This document shows, one piece after another, positions 52,701 to 60,944 of a stretch of 64,000 nt of DNA. The notes under the pieces were generated by a model, which saw nothing but the letters and a program-made list of their open reading frames with translations, had not been told where the DNA came from and did no database searches. The position numbers were made by a program, and so were the translations under genes. The stretch's first letter is position 1. Each line of letters begins with the position of its first letter. Origin of the DNA: Trichobilharzia regenti (taxonomy: Eukaryota; Platyhelminthes; Trematoda; Strigeidida; Schistosomatidae); assembly GCA_944472135.2 (NCBI GenBank), contig OX235266.1, positions 14,797,925 through 14,861,924 of the forward strand, written 5' to 3'.

Positions 52701-54767
52701 TCTGTTTCGCTCTAATACCTGTCAAACTCTATTGATTCTCTTCACTCATCTTCTTGTCTACCTTTGTGTGCTATTTGGCACGTGGGAACTCGAAGTGCTG
52801 CACTTCAGTGCTAAGTTCTATGTTGAATCCACACAGGTTGTGTCTTAATCCATGCAGTGAGACTGCTGACTTTTTTCTTCCAAATTAATTACCTTTGTGG
52901 AGTCAATCATTTTAACCTTAGCTATATTCTTATTTTCTGAAAACCTCACTACCCCAGATCTACCAGTTTGACCTATGTAGTTGACCTAACTCAGTCAATA
53001 CAAGGTATTTTGTAAATTATATTTTTTTTTGTTTAATTGGGTCCACTAGGTTCTTTAGCCTACAGAGCTTGTCCTCGCTGAGTGAGCTTGTAAGTTTGAA
53101 TGTCACCCGAATTCCTGCTTTATGATTATGAGCAATAATTTGTGCTCAAAACATGATTATTATCATTATTATTCCATGATTTGAAAAACAGCATGTCTTA
53201 TATTGTTGATTTTATTCAAATGTCTAATCAATTTTTTCACTCATGTATATAAACGAAGCAAGAAAGTTATACGAGTCGTGTCTTGATATGTTATTATGAG
53301 TAGCAATGATAAAATTGTGCTCGAAAGGTGGTCATCCGCAAAAATATTTTCTGTATAACAACACCACTGTGTGTATGTGACTTTATCAAAATAAAAGCAA
53401 ATTTCTCCATAATGGAATATTGAAATTAACTGGTTGTTATGTACTCGTCTAGTAGTTAATAATCCTGACGCGGAAAGAGGGAAATCAGAAGACCGTCAGG
53501 TTTACGATGATACTTGTATTTTCCAGACAAGGAAAATAAATGTCACACAAGAGTGTGAGTGAAATGGTGCTTAGATGTACGAAATGTGTGTGAACCAGAA
53601 TAATGTACAAGTGTCTAATACAAAAGTATATATGAAGATGGCTAATACACATGAACCAATAAGATAACTACTTTACTTTACTTTGGCTATCTCCTACGGG
53701 AGGATGAGCCGGCTTCATGAACATCTCGAATCATCGCTGCCCAGGCTTGGCGATCTGATGCAAGGTTTTGCGACAGGATTATCCAATTTGTAAGAGAGTT
53801 CATGAAGTTTCATGGGAATTAGGTACGAGTGATGTCCCCAGCATCGCCCGGCCTTTTGTTTGAGAGTGCAGCTCTAGCCTTTACATAACCAAGTGTGACC
53901 TACAAGGCAGTAGGAGTGGAGTAGGGAGTCCACTATCCATTGTCAGCCAGTCGGTGACCGGAGTCTGGCTCATACGCCTTTTTGAGTGGGGCCAGACATT
54001 CAGGGGATCCAATAAGCCCTTTGTCCATACGTCTGTCTACTGGTGAGCTCTGGTGAGCTTCATACGCCAGTCGTTGGAGGTTTGGAATCAGGGTTTAGCC
54101 ATCTCCCCTAGACTGTCATCCAATGGACAGTCAACCCGGTGAAGAGCGCCGGGTATCCGCTTTCGCCCTCTCACTTTGGTGAAAAACACCTCCGCCACGT
54201 GAAGGCAGTGAGTAGGACTTCCTCAAGAGAGGCTATGTAAGACGTCCGGTCATATGGGAGCATGTCAAGAGGTGTACGGAGGGGTGGCCAACCCGCAGCG
54301 CAAGGCACGCACCTCCGACCATCCTGAGGCTTTGGAGGCAATAAGATAACATCTTACCATGATTGGATGTAATGTCATGTGATAACAAGGTCATACATTG
54401 TTTATTTAGTTAGTGGACAGACAAAAGCATATTGTCAGTTATAATGAAATATCGATCCATTTACACAGCAAAATATAATAGACTGTCAAAAACAAAACAC
54501 ACACATCATGTGGGTACATATCACTGGTCCAAAGAAAAAAAATGAAAATGCTTACCTTTTCTGGACAAGATCCATACTGGATACATTACGCATTGAATAT
54601 TTCACCAGTTCAACAAATAGATAAGCAAACGATGCTATATTTGCCTAAATAAATATTAATTTGTTTATGGCATATCATGTATGTATATCATTGATTACAT
54701 CACCACGAAATTTTGTTAAACTCTTTTCTAAAATTGCAGCAGAATTTTTTGAATTATGATAATTCAT
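43603..54767 (-). CDS. TRAPPC5: TRAPPC5 (TRAPP complex subunit, Trs31/Bet3 family), 6 exons
   Basis: Exons on the minus strand: 54767-54699, 54644-54556, 51387-51203, 51137-51057, 50980-50913 and 43701-43603. They total 591 nt, 196 residues plus a TAA stop, close to the human 188. Every junction is GT-AG and in phase. TRAPPC5 is a core subunit of the TRAPP tethering and Rab-exchange complexes that act at the Golgi and in autophagy. Diagnostic blocks: [15 protein letters not shown] at the N-terminus, [70 protein letters not shown] and the end [13 protein letters not shown]...LEGR. Three introns are 54-76 nt; the other two are 3.2 and 7.2 kb and full of retroelements. Confidence 0.95.
43770..43991 (+). 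other. Unassigned 73-codon frame in TRAPPC5 intron 5
   Basis: The plus-strand frame ([40 protein letters not shown]) has protein-like composition but no recognised motif and is antisense to TRAPPC5. It may be a retroelement remnant or chance. Confidence 0.2.
44040..44847 (-). pseudogene. Penelope-like element 3' part with GIY-YIG domain
   Basis: The minus-strand frame 44847-44536 gives [20 protein letters not shown] and [20 protein letters not shown], a recognisable GIY-YIG start with a Cys-rich linker. The following 3' region to 44040 holds the arm sequence of the 41637 palindrome, with the hammerhead-like box mutated to CUGAAAA. The RT domain is absent. Confidence 0.8.
44818..44975 (+). 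repeat. LTR-like dispersed repeat
   Basis: Same repeat as 11500-11690 and 60258-60514: 'aaaacagccaatcagaagac', then 'acaataacgctaataataat', ending 'cttgtcttctgtcgctacaa'. No coding sequence follows. Confidence 0.45.
45185..45770 (+). pseudogene. LINE family 2 relic, 3' part
   Basis: Order matches 28640-29245: 'gtcagttcttctatatgggt', 'acttggcgtccgcgtcac', the [16 protein letters not shown] block, and an end 'ctactcagaacccaagg' plus an AATAAT tail at about 45748-45768. Confidence 0.7.
45775..46430. repeat. Two family X SINEs, head to head
   Basis: 45775-46165 is a minus-strand copy and 46240-46430 a plus-strand copy. The plus copy has the A-box-like 'ggctgaatggtatacgagc', the B box 'gggttcgaatccc' and a hammerhead-like tail with GAAAC intact but CCGAUGA in place of CUGAUGA. 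Confidence 0.75.
46620..47430 (+). pseudogene. Penelope-like element, left part (interrupted)
   Basis: 46640-46760 is the non-coding terminal region in inverse orientation to 49565-49680. From 46780 decayed coding follows: [19 protein letters not shown], a PYKVG block, a [24 protein letters not shown] block and [20 protein letters not shown] (GIY-YIG). The element continues after the RTE insertion at 49301. Confidence 0.7.
47431..49300 (-). mobile_element. RTE-type LINE (family A), best copy, with 14-bp TSD
   Basis: The direct repeat 'ccaacacatgcaac' at 47431-47444 and 49287-49300 brackets 47445-49286. The 3' end (47445 side) is the complement of a GACA-repeat tail. The copy is 5'-truncated just before the RT: it starts in [13 protein letters not shown] and lacks the endonuclease. 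It inserted into the Penelope relic inside TRAPPC5 intron 5, sense to TRAPPC5. Confidence 0.93.
47618..49252 (-). CDS. RTE reverse transcriptase, open over 544 codons (5'-truncated)
   Basis: This copies element RNA into DNA at a nicked target. Motifs in order: [54 protein letters not shown] (motif A Asp), [40 protein letters not shown] (YADD), [17 protein letters not shown] and [13 protein letters not shown]. The family-specific C-terminal block contains [20 protein letters not shown]. No stop or frameshift interrupts it, unlike the other copies, so it is the youngest here. Clade assignment to RTE rests on the RT motifs, the very short 3' UTR and the tandem-repeat end. Confidence 0.9.
   Translation of the reverse strand: MPTATLNLPAIHHVPEWDIDTGPPSVGEVTKAISNLKRGKAAGPDGIIPEVFKYGGDILVCRLTEVLGKVWESETVPSDWGKSLIIPIFKKGNKSSCDNHRGISLTNIVSKILGSVIMHRLSRTREEQTRENQAGFRPGRGCIDHIFTLRQILEHRHTFRRPTIVIFLDLKAAFDSVDRKVLWQCLTVKGVPRKYIALIKALYSNSRSRVRAYGELSSELVTTSGVRQGCPLSPFLFNFIIDMLMEVSLTERSDLGIDLLPGNNLMDLEYADDIVLLGEDADKMQSLLNTLSSNLRMFGMRFAPAKCKMLLQDWTTSTPNLVIGSEVIEHVDHFTYLGSCISTNGLIGDEISARIRKARAAFADLHHLWRRRDIRLSTKGRVYCSSVRSVLLYGSETWPIRVEDMKRLTAFDHRCLRSLSHVRWFHKISNVDVRRRVLGKEGKSIDEVIKLHRLRWLGHVVRMPNHRLPRRALLADIGSGWKRASGGQTKTWHQSMKSLTVKLSQVGRCRLPGWGPRDSRNQWLETIGDMAQNRCQWRRCIQSL
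49301..49700 (+). pseudogene. Penelope-like element, right part (terminal region)
   Basis: Continues the Penelope copy after the RTE insertion. It carries the 'ccagaaatatggaagatatt' stretch and the terminal 'gggctcgaaacgtcatcag' segment shared, in either orientation, with 23985-24330, 51590-51950 and 53280-53400. Confidence 0.65.
49701..50778 (+). mobile_element. RTE element, subfamily B, 5'-truncated copy
   Basis: Frames give [40 protein letters not shown], a frameshift, [20 protein letters not shown], a second break, and [20 protein letters not shown] to the 3' UTR with GACA repeats at 50755-50776. The flanking 'ataacaa' words (about 49674 and 50780) may be the target-site duplication. It inserted at the end of the Penelope terminal region. 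Confidence 0.8.
50913..50980 (-). CDS. TRAPPC5: TRAPPC5 exon 5
   Basis: Encodes [20 protein letters not shown] and IGF, matching human NCASFTAGIVEAVL. Acceptor ataacag, donor gtaagt, phase 0 at its end. Confidence 0.94.
51057..51137 (-). CDS. TRAPPC5: TRAPPC5 exon 4
   Basis: Encodes [20 protein letters not shown] and KDEKRKT, matching FYIIEREPLINTYISVPKE in human. Acceptor tttttag, donor gtgagt; the next intron is 76 nt. Confidence 0.94.
51203..51387 (-). CDS. TRAPPC5: TRAPPC5 exon 3
   Basis: Encodes [40 protein letters not shown] and [20 protein letters not shown]. It holds the most conserved FGKEAD stretch. Acceptor tctttag, donor gtatgc; the next intron is 65 nt. Confidence 0.96.
51590..53410 (-). 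pseudogene. Penelope-like element split by an RTE copy
   Basis: 51590-52002 and 52837-53410 are two parts of one minus-strand Penelope copy, colinear with 23985-24720. The second part decodes with breaks to a GIY-YIG relic and then the terminal region. It occupies TRAPPC5 intron 2 (the intron between exons 2 and 3). Confidence 0.65.
52003..52836 (+). mobile_element. RTE (family A) 5'-truncated copy in the Penelope relic
   Basis: Starts in [17 protein letters not shown] and runs through [20 protein letters not shown] to the 3' UTR, ending 'gttgaatccacacag'. Near-duplicate flanks 'ggttgtgtgtt' and 'ggttgtgtctt' look like an 11-bp target-site duplication with one change. Small insertions (for example [11 protein letters not shown]) shift the frame. 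Confidence 0.85.
53411..53669. other. TRAPPC5 intron, nothing recognised
   Basis: AT-rich, no motif. Confidence 0.3.
53670..54350 (+). repeat. GC-richer dispersed repeat, related to 7360-7830
   Basis: A sharply GC-richer block starting 'ggctatctcctacgggagga' and ending 'ctgaggctttggaggcaata'. Part of it matches the inverse strand of 7360-7830. It has no open frame with a known motif. It may be the 5' UTR of a non-LTR element. Confidence 0.5.
54556..54644 (-). CDS. TRAPPC5: TRAPPC5 exon 2
   Basis: Encodes [20 protein letters not shown] and VSSMDLVQK. Acceptor tatttag, donor gtaagc, leaves in phase 2. The intron before it is only 54 nt. Confidence 0.92.
54699..54767 (-). CDS. TRAPPC5: TRAPPC5 exon 1
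   Basis: Encodes [20 protein letters not shown] plus RGD (23 residues). It aligns without gaps to human SALLERALARPRTE. Donor gtaatc (weaker than usual), phase 0. The ATG at 54767 is the first Met in this frame. Confidence 0.85.
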
Positions 54768-55079
54768 TGTTGTTTTGTTTTTTAACAATCTAGAAAAGCC
54801 AAAATAATGCATGAATTAGTTTAAATGTAAGAAAATGAAAAAATGACTTTATGCTTCCGTCACTCTATCTGAAACTCAACTACAAGCCCTATCATCACCA
54901 GGTCCCAAGTTCTGTAACAGTTCAACAGTTCGTCCTAAGTCAACAGGCCACATACTCAAGTGAAATTCGAAAATCTAATTAACCAGACCAACGATTTCAA
55001 GACCACATCACCTCAGGAATTCTAACACTTTTAATCTACAGTTCTTAATTGCTGTCATCAGTTTACTAGTTCAAAACCT
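54768..55079. promoter_or_regulatory. Upstream of the TRAPPC5 start codon (minus strand)
   Basis: Must contain the 5' UTR and probably the promoter of TRAPPC5. AT-rich with no distinct element. Confidence 0.3.
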
Positions 55080-55555
55080 AGCTCGAATAATCTTCTGATT
55101 AAAGAGCATATAGTTCAACTTAAAGAACTAGAGAAGAATGATATGATATTATCATATGCCGTCCAGACAAAGGTGGGGATGCTGTAGTTAGAAAACCCTA
55201 GTGATACTTTCTGACTAAATGAAATTCGCCAAACCCGATGGTGGAAAAACGAGACACATCTAATTGAAAAGCAATTGACTGGTGCCTTTAAGAACACGAG
55301 GAATAAGTCAGTAATCTCCTCAGATATATATATGAACGCATCCCACTAGTAGGTTCGATAATACCACGTTTGTATGGAATACCAAAAAATCACAAGACAG
55401 GATTAACCGTTCGTCCAATTCTCAATATGGCGGGTTCTCCTTATCACGGAATTGCTCAGTGGTTAGCTGAAATACTGGAACCAATTAGAGGGCAAGTGTC
55501 TAAGTTTTCCATAGGTGATACGCTTAAATTTATTGAGTATCAAGGTAATTAAACT
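55080..55555 (+). pseudogene. Penelope-like element RT N-terminal fragment
   Basis: The plus-strand frame LYGIPKNHKTGLTVRPILNM, AGSPYHGIAQWLAEILEPIR is the fingers region that precedes the RT palm in Penelope elements (YG-PK-HK...RPI). Upstream, decayed coding is detectable from about 55080. The rest of the element is absent. Confidence 0.75.
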
Positions 55556-56794
55556 GCTGTAGTTTGTGTAGTTGTTAGCTTATCCCCACTAAGTTAGGAT
55601 ACTTGGGTTGGTTTATGAAATGCCTAAAAAGTGTGTATATATACGTGAAGTCGAAGGTAACTCCTTTCATTTTCATGCTTTATATCTTTATACTCCATCT
55701 TAATGTTTAATCATGTATAAATACGAATAGCGAAAATACTTCGGTTGAATACAATTAGAAGCTACTAACTCAACTAAGGTATTGCCAGAAAGAATCCTCT
55801 GTTCTAATTGTAAGCAAGATGTAAAAGAGAAAGGGCTGAGCGTTTTACCGCCCTATAGAAGACCGGTTACAAGAGCCTTTTCTGTTACTTTTATCCGGAG
55901 CGTAGTTTCAAAACATCCCAGGAAGGAGCACAATGCCTCACACCAGTTAACTATTGTTTTATTAGTCTTCCATTCACAATGGCCGTAGGAATTAAAAGAA
56001 CACCACAGCAAAACAAATTTGAGGGGGGGGGAATCAAACAATCAGTGAAACCACTACAAGATATATTTTTCCAAAAGCAGTCCCTCCATTTACCGCAAAC
56101 TTCGCAAGAAGCGAATGTGATAATGAATAATCCATTTCAGTGAATTTCAACGAATACCTAACGTACAGCTTGACTTTAAATTTGCCTAACAAGTAATTGA
56201 GGAGAAAGCTAGTCGGCTGAAATATATTAACTTCAACCGATTATTCACACAGTCTTTACACAAATAGCAATGGAATTTAAACCATGGATAGAGAACGTAC
56301 AAATAAGGCCTACCGTCCAGAATGGACAACATACCATAATGAAATAAACTGACTATGAGAATGCTTAATGAGTTTTAGCGTGAAAACATTTACTAAAGAA
56401 TCAGTTTATGACAGCTTTCCTGGGTAGAGGAGAAGGCAAAACAAAAAGTGTTTCAAGTAATTCTGTACTCTGAGGTCCTAGCTCTGAAGTATGGTAGATT
56501 AAATTTTACTCGGACATAATCGCTATTTCGTGTGGAAATTTGTCATTTTTATGCCAAGAATATATCATCCAACCTCACAAAAAGTTGCGGTCTGGCTTAT
56601 GGCCATCCTATTATGGCCGGCAATTTGCAGTATGTTATTAGAAGTTGGTCAAATTAAACTTCAGGCGCCAGTAAGTACCAGCGGAGTGAGACCGCATCAA
56701 TGACTTTGAAGTGCTCAGTGATCCAGTTAGTGGAGCCTGGTAAATGACCTCGTAATCATGAATGAAAATACGCTTAATGCAGTGTTATTTTATT
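55556..56794. other. Intergenic, nothing recognised
   Basis: The frame at 55782-55988 (CSNCKQDVKEKGLSVLPPYR) has no assigned family. No repeats recognised. Confidence 0.35.
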
Positions 56795-56958
56795 AAATGA
56801 CATATACCTTTGTCTCACACCTCTGCTCACTGTCTCTATTATGCTTTTCTTGTACTTTCTTCTCTTGCTTCGCGTGCTACACGGAGTGTGGCGACTTGAA
56901 CTTCCGCACATTTGTGCAAAGTTCTATGTCGGAAACAGACAGACAGAAATGACATATA
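56795..56958 (+). mobile_element. 140-nt RTE (subfamily B) 3' insertion with 12-bp TSD
   Basis: 56807-56946 is the end of the subfamily B 3' UTR, closing with GACA repeats. It is flanked by a perfect direct repeat 'aaatgacatata' at 56795-56806 and 56947-56958. Confidence 0.92.
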
Positions 56959-56988
56959 TGGCGAATTTTAGGTTAGGTTCAAGAATTA

Positions 56989-57540
56989 GTATACAATTGG
57001 TGGATGGTGGCTAGCAGTGGAATCCAGGATGCGCATTTCGCCCTATTTGGGACTCGTCAACTGGATGTACCTGCATTTCTCAGTGAGTGATGATGTTCCC
57101 ACTGAGGCTCGAACCCAGTACCCATAGTTTCAAACGCCAAAGCGTTATCCACTAGACCACTTGGGCCACGAGAGCCACCTCTTGTGCGACGGGTCATATT
57201 AATTATTGAATTGAATTTTTGATTTTCCCGTCGATTGATTGGACCGAAGTGCTCGGTCTCAGGTTGACTGAGCACCTGGGTTCGAGCCTCAGTGGGAACA
57301 TCATCACTCACTGAGAAATGCAGGTACATCCAGCTGACGAGTCCCAAATAGGACGAAATGCGCATCCTGGATTCCACTGCTAGCCACCATCCACCAATTG
57401 TATACTAACTAAATGCCCAGACATCGTCGAAGCATCTGCACAAGAAGCCGACATGTCAACCTGAGACCGAGCACTTCGGTCCAATCAATCGACGGGAAAA
57501 TCAAAAATTCAATTTAATAGGTTCAAGAATGATTAAGTTA
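56989..57540. repeat. Two Sm-alpha-type SINEs, head to head
   Basis: 56989-57266 is a minus-strand copy and 57267-57540 a plus-strand copy. The arms 56989-57121 and about 57270-57408 are near-perfect inverse repeats running from the B-box region ('gggttcgagcctcagtggg') through the hammerhead. The minus copy has UUGACGA in place of CUGANGA; the plus copy keeps the full core. Confidence 0.85.
57323..57378 (+). ncRNA. Hammerhead ribozyme of the Sm-alpha type, core intact
   Basis: CUGACGA is at 57334-57340. Stem II is GUCC/GGAC around a CAAAUA loop, and GAAA is at 57355-57358. Stem III is the minimal UGC/GCA without a loop. Cleavage is predicted after C57366 (AUC). Stem I pairs AUCCAG (57328-57333) with CUGGAU (57367-57372). 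This is the known schistosome satellite hammerhead layout. The very short stem III suggests cleavage in dimeric form. Confidence 0.85.
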
Positions 57541-59144
57541 AGATTGAGGCTAAGGACAGGTTACGAATAGATTAAATTAATGGGGCTCTATTGGGGTTAC
57601 TACGAGGTATTTTAGGGATATCCTCACCTTATGGTTACGTAACGAAAAGATTACGGTTATTGTTAGCCCTAAGCATATATAATGCTGAATAAAATTTTAC
57701 TAATTCTGAAATAATTTCTAAATTCTATCGTGAGTATATTCTGGATCTGTTTCGAAGTGGATACTATGTCGGCAGAGGCTAGAACTCAATGTTGGTGATA
57801 AGGATGAATGGCACTCATTCATCACCATGTCCTTTCTCTAGATAATTTCAAAAGAAAATAGGTACCTACTCCCTTTACATATCAGCAATATTCAAGCCCC
57901 CAAAACACTTAATAGGCACAAAGGTAGCGTTACTTCGGAACGAAAAGATTTCATTCAGCACCCAGCTCTCTCTCTAAGCACAACCAGCGTTATTTTAGAA
58001 CATAGTGGGTAGATAAAATCTTCATTTACCATAAAATGGCATTATCGAAAAACAGGCTAGAATAAATTTAGAATTGTTGTAAGCTTGAGGGGTTAGAAGA
58101 TCTCGGTGATTACGCGCATAGAATGTGTTAAGATTACGTTGTTGATGCTTCAGTCCAAAACTGAGATTTATTTATGTCGTATGTCAGAGCATGGCACCCT
58201 GTGTAACAATTCCATTCCTTCGAACTCACTATCTCCACGAATATATGTATTTGATTCTCAAAAATCGCCTTTATTCCCAGCTAGAATACACCTCGAGGGC
58301 ATTGCAGAACGTTTTCGGCTGGCTTAGGGGAGCTGTCCCATGTTTTGCGATGAGCCCTGAAAAAGTGTTAGCTGTGATTATCCGGCTGGTGCATTCAAGG
58401 TCATTTGGCCGCTGTTACATACTGGTGCGTGAAATATAACTTTGCCCAGGCGTCGACAGCAGTTAAGGTACAATTATCTTTGTCTATTTAGGTAGAGTGG
58501 CAACAAGTCAACAACTACAACCCCTATGGACATTGCTACTCACCCGCTTCAGTGAGCTTCAAGGTCATTTTCAAACAAGCCTCCTTTTACATACAATATT
58601 CAATATATTGATGGCAGCATACATATAATTGACGACTGAAATTATCCAGCATGCCCACGGTCATTCGAAGAGTTAGGCACCTGAAGGTTATTTTCGGCCA
58701 TGTTTGTTTCTGCACCTCACTGCACTCGCATTAATTATGGGAACCGCCTGCATTTCTTATGCACGTATCTGCACAACATCATCAAGGTTGAGATAGTTTT
58801 TATGCTTTGAACTCACATCACCCATTCTACACTGTCCCAATCAGTGTAAACATATTTTAAATTCACTTAGACATGACCTCCTGACTTGCGATAATTCCTG
58901 CCCAACCATAAATATAGTGAAAAGACAGGGAGAAATATATTATTATTAAAACAATATTTATACATGCCTATACATTTGGTGTATCCTACATAGCTAGGAA
59001 AAAAATGTGCCTCATTATATTATCTTTACTGAATATGCTTATTAATCTTATGTGTAACTTATCGAATTGATGATGCCTGTAAACTGGCGTCCCTCATGTA
59101 AAAAATGAGAATATATATATAATTATTATCTACGTGATAGCTTA
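57541..59144. other. Intergenic, one unassigned open region
   Basis: 58106-58439 has two overlapping plus-strand frames (LYSQLEYTSRALQNVFGWLR, AVIIRLVHSRSFGRCYILVR) with no recognised motif. Nothing else stands out. Confidence 0.3.
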
Positions 59145-59159
59145 GGTTCCCACAGAAGA

Positions 59160-59336
59160 TTCTGTTAGCATTTACAATTGATTGACACGTAATGATAGGA
59201 TTCACTTTTCAAACAGCACCGTTCTTCTCACTGTAATATGCTGTATAATTATACTGAAACGTGAACTCTTCATTGAATGATACTATGCCGAAGGGCGCAG
59301 CTTTTAAATAAAGCAGACTATTTGTGTAGGTGTCAT
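59160..59336 (-). pseudogene. Decayed homologue of the 60945 exon
   Basis: The minus strand reads GNDTYTNSLLYLKAAPFGIV and SFNEEFTFQYNYTAYYSEKN before a stop. The right-arm exon has GNVIYTNSLLLVEAASLDIV and SFNEDHVKICEEEHYLTKEC. Matches at YTNSLL, AA, IVSFNE and, later, NRIF show common descent. A stop breaks it after about 45 codons. Confidence 0.6.
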
Positions 59337-59839
59337 TACCCTCCAACTATCTCATCTTGCTCATTAAAGCGATATTTTGAGACAGTCCATCTGAAACACT
59401 AATCATGGAGACCATTATGGTAAGTTTGCGTCGCAGTCAGATCACATGACGCGGAAACCAACATGAATTGTCAAAAAATGAGAATTTCTAACAACCCAGA
59501 TAACATATAACACAATTTTATAACAACGTTTTCACAAAAAAATTTACCGAGCGAAATTTCAACCAACGTGATATATAAGTTGAACATATATAAGTCCAGC
59601 AGGTGGGACTATTAGGAGGAACTATAGGGAGGCAGCAAACTGAGGCTTTAATACATCCCCAAGCTTCAGTGACACTAGAGCGATGCAGTTCTGAGAATAA
59701 CAGTCTGTGTCACCCAAGTGTCCAGCCTAAATCCATTGAAAAAACTACAACGGGCCGGTTCTATCGGAATCGGCCAACTAGTCCCAACATCAAGTCCCTT
59801 ACCAGCGGACAGTTTCACGTCAACTACCGCACACACTCT

Positions 59840-60727
59840 GATGTTGTTAGACTCACTGTCAGCTGCCTATATTAGCAATGTGAGGGGGCTGAGAGGGAAA
59901 GTAGGTGAACTCCGAAATCTCCAAGCGCACCTTCAACTGAAAATGATCATTCTCATTGAAACGTGGCTAAACCCCACTATTGCCGACAATGAAATCAGTA
60001 TAGATGATATGGTTCTGGTCAGGAGAGACAGGGATAATAAGGAATGAGGGGGAGTCGCTATATACTTTGACAGGCAACTTAAATGTGTGCGCGCAACGAA
60101 CTCACTCTTTATTGAACTCCCAGACTCTATATGGTGTCATTTCACCGCAGGCCACACCAAAAACTTACTGGGTGGCATCTACCGATCTCCCACCTGTGGG
60201 GCAGAGAACAATCAGCTACTGCTCAGCACTATCACAGGGATACGAGACTTGCGCCATTGAACAACAGAAGACAAGGACCAGGCAACAGATCGTCTTGTTA
60301 CGAAAATCAACACGTATTTATATATATTTTATGTACATTAATAAGGCTTATTCAAGCAGACAAGCACAGTCTTCTGATTGGTTGTTTTCGATATTTTTCG
60401 GAAAGTAGAGCCATTTATCTGCGAATCATATTTGCCCATGTTTAAGTCTGATGTGATTGGTTGTTGAATCAGCCTAGATTAATGTCTACCAATCAGCGTC
60501 GATTAATGTCTACCAATTGGCCAGCAGCCTGCTCTCACCACACCATGACCAAATCACCATGGCTGGAGATTTCAATGCCCCATCACTGAACCTTGGCTTG
60601 GGGTATGCTAGGGGAAAATTTGGTCCAAACCTACTGCAAACTATTCGAAACACGGGACTGACTGAGAATGTTGGAGACGACGCTAAGTGTGGCCCCAGTG
60701 GGAAGGGCTGGACTTATCCGGCATGTT
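59840..60727 (+). mobile_element. CR1-like LINE endonuclease segment, split by an LTR-like insert
   Basis: Blocks YISNVRGLRGKVGELRNLQA, MIILIETWLNPTIADNEISI (the catalytic ET), GGVAIYF across a frameshift, TKNLLGGIYRSP, and, after the insert, ITMAGDFNAPSLNLGLG (GDFN) belong to the AP-type endonuclease of non-LTR elements. Frameshift and insertion inactivate it. Confidence 0.85.
60258..60514 (-). mobile_element. Solo LTR-like insert
   Basis: About 257 nt that splits the CR1 endonuclease frame between IRDLRH and the SPHHDQITMAGDF block. Inverse orientation of the repeat at 11500-11690 and 44818-44975. It starts TG and ends CA, but I could not define a clear target duplication. Confidence 0.55.
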
Positions 60728-60944
60728 GGTTTAAATTTCGCTCATGAATTTTTTTGTCAATAATTTTTAATAAAATTTTGTTGTATGCTTTTTGGATTGA
60801 TAGGAGTTCTCATTTCCTGCCCAGTTATGTTGGTGTCCGCGTCTTGTAATCTGACTGCGACACACTTTAAGCATATTGGTTGCAATGATTAGTGTTTTAT
60901 GCGGAATGAGTCAAAACATCGCTATAATGAAGAAGATGGGTTAG

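Noticed and set aside
59405..59419. ATGGAGACCATTATG followed by gtaagt, as a possible first exon for the unknown gene at 60945
   Set aside because: This sequence lies in the left arm of the inverted repeat and aligns with non-coding sequence in the right arm, so its exon look is probably chance.
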